64,000 bases of DNA from Ancistrus triradiatus. Taxonomy: Eukaryota > Chordata > Actinopteri > Siluriformes > Loricariidae. Each line of letters starts with the position of its first letter. Within the stretch, counting starts at the first letter, position 1. The notes under the pieces were generated by a model. The model was not told the DNA's origin. It saw only the letters and a list, made by a program, of their open reading frames with translations, and did not search any database. Position numbers and translations under genes: made by a program. The stretch spans positions 81,001 through 145,000 of the forward strand of contig JAJAGP010001483.1 of the NCBI GenBank assembly GCA_025084515.1, read 5' to 3'. This document shows, piece after piece, positions 55,200-64,000 of this stretch.

Positions 55200-57460
55200 T
55201 AAACGCACTCAAAAAGTCTGTTTCAAAAATCTATTTTAGTATAAACACAGATAGCTCCCATAGAAATGACAACTTTAGACTACAGCTAGGATTACTTAAC
55301 ATTAGATCACTTACGAACAAAACAGTGATTGTAAATGAAATGATCACTGATAAACTCTTACACGCTCTCCGTCTTACTGAAACTTTTTAGACCGAATGAA
55401 TACTTAGCCTTAAATGAAGCTGCACCTCCTGGATACAGTCATGTTCACCGTCTTTGTCCTAATGGTCGGGAGGAGAGGTGTAGCCACAATTTTTGACAAT
55501 GAGCTAGGTGTTACAACTAAATCTCATTACAAGGCTAATTCGTTTTAAATACTGATTCTTAATGTGACGGATCCATCGTTATGGAAGTCAAAACCACACT
55601 CTCGCCAGCTTATCACCATTTACCACCCTGAAGGTCCTTATTCAGAATTTCTTCAGAAATTTGCTAACTTTCTTTCCTGCTTAGTACTTTCAACAGATAA
55701 GGCTTTAATTGTAGGTGATTTTAATATTCACTTTGACAATCACAGGATCCACTTAAAATTGCTTTCGAGTCCATCTTAAAATCCATGGGTATCACTCAGA
55801 ATGTGATGGGACCAACCCACCGCTGTAATCATACTTTAGATCTAATATTAACATTTGGTATTAATACAGATAACCTTGATGTTTTCCCGCAAAGTGATTT
55901 GATTTCAGATCACCATCTTTTAGCGTTTGAGCCATCTCTAATAAATAAAATCCTTCTGCCTCATTATCATACCAAGCGCACTATTACATCTGCTACTCCA
56001 GCTGCGTTTATTAAAACCCTACCAGACTTCAAATTTAATACACCTACGGAGAGCAATCATCTTGAGTGTGTAAATAACCAGTTAGAATGTGTGTTTCTCT
56101 CAACCCTGGATATGATTGCTCCTGCTAGGTTCGAACACAATAGGGAAAAAAGGCTAGCACCATGGTATAATGCCCACACCCGTACCTTAAAGCAAACAAT
56201 GCGGCACCTACAGCGAGCGCAAGTGGTAACATAGTAAATTGGAGGTATTTAAGATTGCTTGGAAAGATAGCATGGCAGAGTATAAGCATGCCCTTACTAA
56301 AGCTAAAGCTGCATATTTTTCCTCAATCATATAAGAAAAATAAGAATAATCCAAGATTTCTCTTTAATACAGTCTCCAAATTAACAGAAAAGCCTACAGA
56401 AAATGATTCTCACGTTCTGTGTAATTTCAACAGTAATGATTGTGACTTAGTTTTAATGATATGACTTTAATGAGAAGATAGAAAACATTAGGCATAAAAC
56501 TCAATGCTCATCACAACACCAAATTATTCAGCAACCATCCAGATGCAGCACTAGTGTAGACATCTGTTTAATTAGCTGTAAATCAAGACTAGAATCTTTT
56601 ACTCTAATACTGAACTTTCTCAATGTGTTTATTAGATCAATGTCATCAATGTGTTTATTAGATCCAATTCCTACACGTTTACTCAAAGAAGGGATACCTA
56701 GTAATATAGAGCCACTGTTAGTTATTTTAAATTCATCCCTTATACCTTAGGTTATGTGCCCAAATCCTTTGTGTGCGCCGTTATCAAACCACTGAGTAAA
56801 AAAATCCACTCTTGACCCTTGTGTGATATCTAATTATAGAGCAATTTCAAATCTACCATTTCTCTCCAAAATCTTAGAAATAGCTGTCTATCAGCAGCTC
56901 TGCAGTTACCTCCAAAGAAATTATATTTATGAAACATTTCAGTCTGGCTTCATCCCACATCATAGTACTGAAACAGCATCACGATTCATTATGTCCTCAG
57001 ATAATGGTTGTGTTTCTTTTCTTGTTCTGTTAGGTTTAAGTGCAGCATTTGACACTATTGATCACGATATTTAACTAAAGAGACTAGAAAATACTGTAGG
57101 TGTTAAGGGATTGGCACTTTCTTGGTTTAAATCCTACTTGACCAACCGGTACCAGTTTGTTCTTGTAAATAATCTATGCTCCAAGCTCTCAAAAGTGATG
57201 TATGGCATGCCTCAGGGGTCAGTGCTTGGCCCGCTTTTATTCTCTCTGTATATGCTGCAACTAGGCTCAGTTATTTGTAAACAAGTCAGTAGTAGTTATA
57301 GATGATACACAGCTGTACATATCAGCCAAACCAAATGACGGCCTTACGATCAACAAAACTGAGGACTGTGTAAAGGAAATAAAAGATTGGATGTCTTTTA
57401 ATTTTCTCTTCCTTAACTCAGATAAAACTGAGGTTCTATTAGTGGGACCCAAGGCTGTGA
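55200..57460 (+). pseudogene. L2 endonuclease-reverse transcriptase pseudogene
   Basis: Endonuclease: LGLLNIRSLTNKT, HALRLTETF (ETW changed to ETF), ALIVGDFNIHFD (GDFN kept) and SDLISDHHLLAFE (SDH kept). RT: ISNLPFLSKILEIAVYQQL, FQSGFIPHHSTETA, VSFLVLLGLSAAFDTIDHD (motif A, where the family Asp of LLDLSAAFD is Gly), GMPQGSVLGPLLFSLYML (motif B), then a broken YADDTQLY region near 57296-57320. At least six frame breaks. Without motif A Asp and with a broken motif C, RT activity is lost. Confidence 0.88.
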
Positions 57461-58195
57461 GACAGGTTGGCTACATCTATCCTAAATCTAGGTGGCTGTT
57501 CAGTATTGCCCAGTCCACCTGTAAAAAACCTTGTCATATTTGATTCAGATCTCTCATTTGATGTGCACATTAGCAACATCACTCAAATTGCTCATGCTAC
57601 ATGTGGCATCAGTGATTGTTAATAGACACTGTGCTCTTAATCAATAGCTAATTACATTTTCTGTTTTCTCTCTGAGCTGTGTTCCGGTACCAGTTCCTTC
57701 CCCACACATGATGTTCACCCGCTTCAGCTTCACTCGAGCTGCTTCTGTCATCAGCTCCAGCCCCACCATACCCAGGCCACAGCAGACGGCAGTAACTCTC
57801 TCCCTTCTGCGGTTGGCTAGGGACGAAGTGCCGCCAATGACTTTCCTGCTTAGACTCAAGATCCTAGAGTGACTCCGTGTATCGGACTACTGAATGCCGA
57901 CGTGCATATTTTACATTTTTTTGAACTATGACTCCATGACTTATTAGTTTAGATAAATTAGTGTCATTCTTACATTTATCATCTATACCGCCCAAGGAGG
58001 TTGGGTCCCTTTTTGAGTCTTGGTCCTCCCAAGGTTTCTTCCTCATAATGCTTAAGGAGTTTCAGTGCCACTGTCGCCCTAGGCTTGCTCAGTTTTGGAT
58101 TGGATGTAGATATTAGGAGACAATCTAAAAATGTAAAGTTACTTTGAGACAATGCTCCATTGTAAAAAGCACTATATAAATAAATCTGACTTGAC

Positions 58196-59769
58196 AATGA
58201 CAGACCCTGGTTTTGGACTTGTTGCTGATAACATGGTGGCTGGGCCTGTTTGCATTTGTATAATATTTGTTTAAATGATGTCTGCTGTTGATTTATTACT
58301 ACCTTGCGCAACAATGCCATAACCCCCAAATGAAAGTAATCACAACGCTGAGGTATTTGGCAGCTGGGAGAATAAAATAATGCAGCAGTAATGACTTGGG
58401 TCTGTCACATCCTTCCTTCAGCGATTATACAAACAATTACTGCACTTTCAGGACCTCATATTTACCAGCATTACAGCTGTGATGGTATTGATTTTTTTTT
58501 CTCTCCACTAAAGCACCTCTATCACCACCACACTACACCCCCCCTAAAAAACACACACACACAAAAAAAAACCCAGCATGCAGCTTTTTCAAAGGAACAA
58601 AAGCTTATACTTTAAAGAGGAACCGCTTTAATCTAATTTATGTCAATAATAAATGTTAATAATTAGACTTGGACCTGCAAAAACGCAACATGTATATTAA
58701 ATAATGGATATTAACTAAGCATAAAAAATATTATGCAAAGTAACTTTTAATAAGTAGTTTAGCCAAGGAGTTGGGAACAAAAACCAACACCAAAAAGGCA
58801 CATATAATAAGTAGTGAGTATATTAATGGTGTACTCGCGAAGCGATTTGTACCAAGCATGTATGACCACCAAAGTCCAGTTTGTTTGACTAGTGTAATCG
58901 CTTTGTACTGTACAGTGTCAGGAAGCTCAGCTTTAGCACAATGTGGGCAATGTGTGCTAGTTGAACAGCTACTGGGCCACTAACATGAATCGACACATTC
59001 TGCTGGTGCATTGTCCGTATTCATGTTTCATGCCAGGCAAGCTAACGTGTTCACGGTTTAAGAGAGAAAGGAAACAGTAGGTTGCCAGCTGCACTGAATA
59101 CATGTTGTAAGAATTCCCTCTGCAAAGGATTCAGAGCAGTGGTATGGGTTTATCTACCACATCTGGCAACCTTTGACAGAAGAGGGAAGAGAGCTTGATT
59201 CTTCCACTTGTACTCAGACCAGAAATCCCCCCTTTCATTTAATGGACTTTTCCCCTCAATAGTTAAGGCAATAAGACAAGAGGCCATGCTTTAGATCACA
59301 TGGAAAAGGAAACAGAATTCCACTTTTTACCCATGTTCTAATCACCATAATGCACAGCCTCACTCTTTCTTATTGCTTTTAAAAATGGCGGCAAGTGTTT
59401 ATTTAAAATAATATTCACTATAAACCCGTCTTTCGCCAACGTAGTCTGTTTATTGTAAAGAACACAATGTAAATTTTGGGTGCTAGAGTTTGTTTCTTCC
59501 ACTGTTAATTCACATGGCTCAGTCAATCAGATCTTATAGCTGGAACTATTGATTTTACAAATAAATAATAATTACAGTAATGATGGTGATAAGCTGAACA
59601 CCTTGATAGGCCTCACAAACGTGGTATTGTGGTAATTCGGTTACCATCCACAGCCCAAACCAGCATGGTAAATAAATTGTCAATTAAATAACGCAAATAA
59701 ACACATGGATGTGTGATTAGTGTAAAAATGGCTGTTATTTCAAATGAAAGGCTTAATAGGCTATACTTC
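58196..59769. other. Non-coding DNA, no gene recognised
   Basis: Mixed AT-rich and C/A-rich stretches, including a C/A microsatellite-like run (58535-58575). No domain, splice-flanked exon or repeat family recognised. Confidence 0.5.
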
Positions 59770-59990
59770 CCTAACTAATAGTGCTTTTGTTTATGTGTGT
59801 AGTGTGTGATGACAACCAAGCACAAATCTTCAAAAGAATGCATCATACCTAGCAACTAGGTCAACCCCACCCACTCACCAGGATACAAGTATTTGTCTTC
59901 TCACAGCTCTTAAGCTAAAACTCCTAGCTAGGAGTTTTTACACCATTACAGGATATAATAGGATTCTTAGAATCTTTAGGAATATGGCCC
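59770..59990. mobile_element. Fragment of the Harbinger-like family, right end
   Basis: 59810-59940 repeats the block at 37450-37620 (AATCTTCAAAAGAATGC, CATACCTAGCAACT, GGTCAACCC, AGCTAAAACTCCTAGCTAGGAG). The terminus ATTCTTAGAATCTTTAGG and TATGGCCC (59963-59990) is inverted to the left end at 36962. Confidence 0.5.
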
Positions 59991-60021
59991 ATGGAATACT
60001 GACTCTGACCGCAATACACAT

Positions 60022-60180
60022 TTCCATTGTGTCCATCCCAGATGCCTCAGAATCCAGAGAAGTTGACGCCACTTCAGGACATAATTAACATAATACTGTA
60101 ATGTGCAAAAAAGAAGCCTTAAGTGGTATTTGTGAATGTAACTCCATATTGTAATGTTTGACAAATGAAATGCTTGATAA
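60022..60180 (-). mobile_element. Tc1/mariner-type fragment
   Basis: GATGCCTCAGAATCCAGAG, AAGTTGACGCCACTTC and TGTGAATGTAACTCCATATTG match the left part of the relic at 47165-47290. No terminus seen. Confidence 0.6.
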
Positions 60181-60584
60181 ATGAAGGATAACTGATGCAG
60201 TACTGTCTAAGTGAACCGAACAATAAAAGTGTCTGCCAACAACAAGGTATTCAAAATGGCTTCTACTAATGATAACTGAGTGAGTAGCTCTTCAGTATCA
60301 ATGACAGACAAGGTTACATCAACACTCAAGGTTATATTGAAGCTAGTCATATGTCCATCCACATCACCTCCCAGTATCAGTAGATACAGATTCTTAAAAA
60401 CTACTATTCAAATATTATCCCAGACTCAGTGATTTTTTCTTATTCAAAATGTGCTGCACTTCATCCAATTAAATAGGACTAATTACACCCTTTATAATAC
60501 AGTTGGTGAGTGTTCTTTAAATACCAATGACATTGTCAATATGCTCAGTAAAGCATTCTGTCTATCATAAAAACAAAATTTCTC
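60181..60584. other. Non-coding DNA, no gene recognised
   Basis: Anonymous AT-rich sequence, possibly the interior of the element ending at 60618. Confidence 0.4.
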
Positions 60585-60618
60585 ATAGTACGATAACTTG
60601 GTCATATTGCCCAGCCCT
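60585..60618. repeat. Terminal motif of a fish DNA transposon
   Basis: CATAGTACGATAACTTGGTC and ATATTGCCCAGCCCTAG read in reverse begin CTAGGGCTGGGCAATATGAC, the end of a widespread fish element as I know it. The other end is not found. Confidence 0.45.
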
Positions 60619-60665
60619 AGTTGGATATTCTATTTGAAAACACTCATTTTTGATGCTTCTTTTTC

Positions 60666-60667
<2 letters not shown>

Positions 60668-60709
<42 letters not shown>

Positions 60710-60710
60710 A
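60668..60710. repeat. TG microsatellite
   Basis: About 18 TG units, ending TGCGTGTA. It generates spurious poly-Cys-Val and His-Thr frames. Confidence 0.95.
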
Positions 60711-61756
60711 TGGTTTACTGCGTATTTCCAAATCTCTCAAGCTTTTAATAGCAGGAGTAACCCCAACTCTTCTTTTATTAATGTATCCTCGTCTCATGGC
60801 ATACCAAAGCAATCACGTTACAACCCAGTAAACTACAGTATCCCATAAAGCATTATCAAGCACAGTGCATAATATGGTGTTCATACAATATCACAAAAAC
60901 GCAACATCAAAATTAAGAGAGTTTGTATGCTGTTATGTAAATGTTAGCGGCTGCCGATTATATTAATAGGGCTGATTATGGAACCTGTGCTTAAGCACCT
61001 ATCGTCTCAGATGAACAGTTATCTGTGCCGTGGGCAGTTTCAAAAGCATTCTTTTGTGTACAACTATTATACTTTTGATACCATTTACTGGTATAACCTA
61101 CTCAAAAACAGTATAAAATCTGTTGTAAAAGCCCTTTTGTCAGCTTCTTACCCATATGGCTGATTATGCAGAATTCATGGACTGTCAGCATGAAGATAAT
61201 GCATGACATCACATTAAAGTGTGCTCCTTGTAGTAAATTTAATGGTGCTAATCAGAAATACTATTAAACAGATAATGTTAAATGTTAAAAAGTATTAGAG
61301 CAAAGCCAAATGCTTTCATCTGACAGTATTATCTGGCTATTAAGTTATGTCTAAAAAGAAAACTAGACTCTACAGGTCACATAGTAATGTGGTTTAGATA
61401 CTTTGCACACAGTGTTTTATTTAAAAAAATATTTAAGATTATTGCACAATATGAAAACATTTAGTACATACCGCACTGTACATTATAGCAATTCTTATCT
61501 TTGTATCTTTAATAAAACTTGAAACGATTACCGAAAACATAAACAACAGGAATGTTACCATGTTTTTTTTCATGCCTTTCAAGACTGATTCTCTTTTGTA
61601 AGCAAGTATCGCAAGGGTTCGCTCATACTGGTTTTCTGTCAGTCAGATTTAAAGTACTGTACAAAAGTATTTTTACAGTTCATATTCTGCTCAGATATGC
61701 TTATTATTAAAGTCACCAAACTTTATAATTCTGTAGCCCATCTGTTGGCTGCATGG
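60711..61756. other. Non-coding DNA, no gene recognised
   Basis: No gene. 61558-61650 shares words with 39038-39110 (a dispersed repeat). Otherwise AT-rich. Confidence 0.45.
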
Positions 61757-62215
61757 AGGCCCATTCCTCCATGCAGATCTCTTCTAGAGCAGTGATGTTT
61801 TGGGGCTGTCACTGGGCAACACTGACTTAACTCCCTCCACAAATTTTCTATGGGGTTGAGGTCTGGAGACTGGCTAGGCCACACCAGGACCTTGAAATGA
61901 TTTTACAGAGCCACTCCTTCATTGCCCGAGCGGTGTGTTTGTGGTCATTGTCATGCTGGAAGACCCAGCCAAGTTCCATCTTCAATGCTCTCACAGATAA
62001 CGAGGTCAAACACGTGCCATTAATACAGGTAACAAGTGGAGGACAGAAGAGCTTCTTAAAGAAGAAGTTCCAGGTCTGTGAGAGCCAAAAATATTGTTTG
62101 TTTGTGGCTGACCAAATACTTATTTTCCACCATTTTACAACTAAATTCTTTAAAAATCCATCAATGTGACGTCCTGTTTTTTTTCCCCTCATTTTGTCTC
62201 ATAATTGAAGCATTT
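61757..62215 (-). mobile_element. Tc1-like fragment (CAGTGGGGCAAAAAAAG family)
   Basis: Minus-strand relic of the same Tc1 family as 19141-28958: MEEWASM-like start at 61760, the HDNDHKHTARAMKEWLCK block (about 61940, with the DND kept) and KMELGWVFQ near 61965, then a jump to TTGTCTCATAATTGAAGC of the terminal region. Most of the transposase gene and both outer ends are missing. Confidence 0.85.
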
Positions 62216-62455
62216 AAAGAAAATAAAACAAAGAAACAAGTTCGCTGCAAAGCACAGCTCTCATTTGATAGCAGCAGATGCATGAACATCTAAAACGAAA
62301 GCACCCCATGGTGTCTAATGTTGCTCCATGTGGGTATGTTTTTGGCACTTTTTCGTGTTTAAACCAGGTACTGCTAGTATTGTAATATTTGTTAGTTTAC
62401 CTGTCAAAAAGCAAGCTCTCATGGATGGTGCTTGCCAAGATGACGCTATTTCAGA
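62216..62455. other. Short unassigned region
   Basis: No gene or repeat recognised. Confidence 0.45.
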
Positions 62456-63503
62456 TACAGTGGTGCTTGAAAGTTTGTGAACCCTTTGGAATTTTCTACA
62501 TTTCTGCATAAATATGACCTAAGGCATCAACACAAGTACTAAAAGTTACCCAATTAAACAAATGAAACCCAGAAAAACATATTATACTTGGCAATTTATT
62601 TATTGAGGAAAATTATCCAATATTACATATTAGTGAGTGGCAAAAGTTTGTGAACCTCTAAGATTAGCAGTTAATTTGAAGGTGAAATTAGTCAGGTGTT
62701 TTCAATCAATGGGATGACAAACAGGTGTGAGTGGGCACTCTGTTTGAGCCATGATATCCTTCCAAACATGTGTTGTGAAGAGCAGACTTTGATCGATCCC
62801 TGTTTTTTAAATAAAACAAAGGAGATTTCTGAGGAGCTCAGAAAAAGTTGTCATCAGGCTGGAAAAGGTTACAAAACCATTTCTATCGAGTTTGGACTCC
62901 ACCAATCCACAGTCAGACAGATTGTGTACAAATGGAAAAAAGTTCAAGATCATTGTTACCCTCCCAGGAGTGGTCGACCAACAAAGATCACTCCAAGAGC
63001 AAGGTGTGTAATAGTTGGCGAGGTCTCAATGGACCCCAGGGTAACTTCTAAGCAACTGAAGGCCTCTCTCACATTGGCTAATGTTAATGTTCATGAGTCC
63101 ACCATTAGAAGAACACTGAACAACAATGGAATGCATGGTACGGTTGAAAAGAGAAAGCCACTGCCCTCCAAAAAGAACACTGTTGCTCGTCTGCAGTTTG
63201 CTAAAGATCACATGGACAAGCCAGAAGGCTATTGGAAGAATGTTTTGTGGACGAATGAGACCAAAGCAGAACTTTCTGGGTTAAAAGAAAAGCATTATGT
63301 TTGGAGAAATATGTAATATTGGAAATAACATGTACTAATGGATCACTTTCCTCAATAAATAAATGACCAAGTATAATTTTGTATCATTTGTTTAACTGGG
63401 TTCCATTTATCTACTTTTAGGACTTGTATGCAAATCTGATGATGTTTTAGGTCATATTTATGTTGAAATACAAAGGGTTCACAAACTTTCAATCACCACT
63501 GTA
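62456..63503 (+). mobile_element. Tc1-like transposon with deletion and internal inversion
   Basis: TA at 62456-62457 and 63502-63503, with inverted ends CAGTGGTGCTTGAAAG and CTTTCAATCACCACTG. Plus orientation, 1.05 kb. Compared with the other copies of this family, the segment 62745-62817 is reversed in place, and the catalytic half of the gene is deleted after TAGGAGAAA-like text near 63310. Confidence 0.93.
62818..63315 (+). pseudogene. Tc1 transposase pseudogene, N-terminal half
   Basis: Begins in KEISEELRKSCHQAGKGYK, then the helix-turn-helix SIEFGLHQSTVRQIVYKWKK, SGRPTKITPRARCVIVGEVS, LTLANVNVHESTIRRTLNNN and RLQFAKDHMDKPEGYWKNVL, up to WTNETKAELSGLK, where the first catalytic Asp (WTDET) is Asn. 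The start codon is lost because of the inverted segment directly upstream. Everything after LSGLKEKHYVWRNM is deleted, so the second Asp and the third acidic residue are missing. Confidence 0.9.
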
Positions 63504-63611
63504 TTAGCTAATAGGGTTGGGTACTGAAACCAAAATTCCAAGATCCGGTTACCCGTTAATATAATTTCGATTCAACTTATCTGTTCCTACTAATGCCTTT
63601 CATGTTTCAAA
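63504..63611. other. Possible end of another DNA transposon
   Basis: GCTAATAGGGTTGGGTACTG and AAACCAAAATTCCAAG with GATCCGGTTACC resemble a TAGGGTTGGGTATCG-type end of a fish element. Only about 90 bp before the next Tc1. Weak. Confidence 0.35.
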
Positions 63612-64000
63612 TACAGTGGGGCAAAAAAAGTATTTAGTCAGCCACTGATTGTGCAAGTTCTCCTACTTACAAAGATGAGAGAGAGATCTGTAATTTTCAT
63701 CATAAGTACACTTCAACTATGAGAGACAAAATGAGAAAAAAAAAAATCCAGGAAATCACATCGTAAGATTTTTAAAGAATTTAATTATAAACTACACACT
63801 ATGGTGGAAAATAAATATTTGGTCAATAACAAATTTATACTTATAAAATATTAAAAATTTATAAAATACTTAGTAACATAACCTTTGTTGGCAATGACAA
63901 AGGTCAAACGTTTCCTGCAAGTCTTCACCAGGTTTGCACAAACTGTAGCTGGTATTTTGGCCCATTCCTCCATGCAGATCTCCTCTAGAGCAGTGATGTT
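63612..64000 (-). mobile_element. Tc1-like transposon, cut by the window edge
   Basis: TA at 63612-63613 and CAGTGGGGCAAAAAAAGTA, the same left end as 19141. The minus strand starts with the terminal repeat and enters the C-terminal end of the transposase (KIPATVCANLVKTCR-like near 63920-63950, before MEEWAKI). The rest is outside the window, so activity cannot be judged. Confidence 0.9.

Larger units (their letters stand above)
54826..58195 (+). mobile_element. L2-like LINE, nearly complete, inactive
   Basis: A 3.4-kb plus-strand LINE: C-terminal part of ORF1 with an esterase-like region (54826-55010), endonuclease (55200-55960), RT (56820-57600) and the L2 3' end ACTATATAAATAAATCTGAC with TTGAC (58172-58195). 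It shares its RT and 3' end with 25875-28172 and 14447-15499. The start of ORF1 is missing. Confidence 0.9.

Noticed and set aside
60598..60831. Cys/Val-rich frame with many tandem residues
   Set aside because: It is translated TG microsatellite.

Overview
This window is vertebrate nuclear DNA, almost certainly from a teleost fish. The evidence is one recognisable vertebrate coding exon (an orexin/hypocretin receptor exon with canonical splice sites) in a background of transposable elements typical of ray-finned fish: several Tc1/mariner families, a Ty3/gypsy chromovirus, L2-like, RTE-like and Rex1/CR1-like LINEs, hAT remnants, tRNA-derived SINEs and short tandem repeats. I see no bacterial operon, no CRISPR array, no rRNA or tRNA gene, and no intact cellular gene besides that exon. 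The flanks are AT-rich; only the gypsy element is clearly GC-rich.

Layout. 1-3.9 kb: a pogo-like non-autonomous element, anonymous AT-rich DNA and a dead Tc1 copy (2381-3821). 3.92-4.10 kb: the hcrtr2 exon on the minus strand. 4.1-19.1 kb: presumed intron with Tc1/mariner relics, a dispersed repeat split by a Tc1, SINEs, LINE 3' ends and a mariner split by an L2. 19.1-29.0 kb: a nested cluster, one Tc1 element cut in two places by a 6.2-kb Ty3/gypsy chromovirus (two LTRs, gag, protease-RT-RNase H, integrase-chromodomain) and by a 5'-truncated L2. 29-39 kb: mariner and Tc1 remnants and an RTE-like LINE with an 11-bp target duplication inside an older transposon. 39.4-43.6 kb: a degenerate hAT element with recognisable ends, holding a SINE and a mariner. 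44.4-47.2 kb: a LINE split by a mariner, then by a short RTE tail with an exact 18-bp duplication. 49.0-58.2 kb: a nearly complete 3.2-kb LINE (minus), an older L2-like relic and a 3.4-kb L2 (plus). 58-64 kb: more Tc1, mariner, Harbinger-like and hAT-like pieces.

How it fits together. Only one of the receptor's exons is present and no other is recognisable on either side, so most of the window (4099 onward) is best read as a large intron upstream of that exon, filled over time by transposons. The genes here do not form a pathway; the information lies in the order of insertion, read from target-site duplications and nesting. All transposase, RT and integrase frames I could judge are disabled by deletions, frameshifts, stops or loss of catalytic residues, so I see no autonomous element. 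I did not find a new biological system. The less ordinary items are an internal inversion in one Tc1, a 36-bp poly-C run in an RTE LINE, and a weakly supported terminal exon near 54.1 kb.
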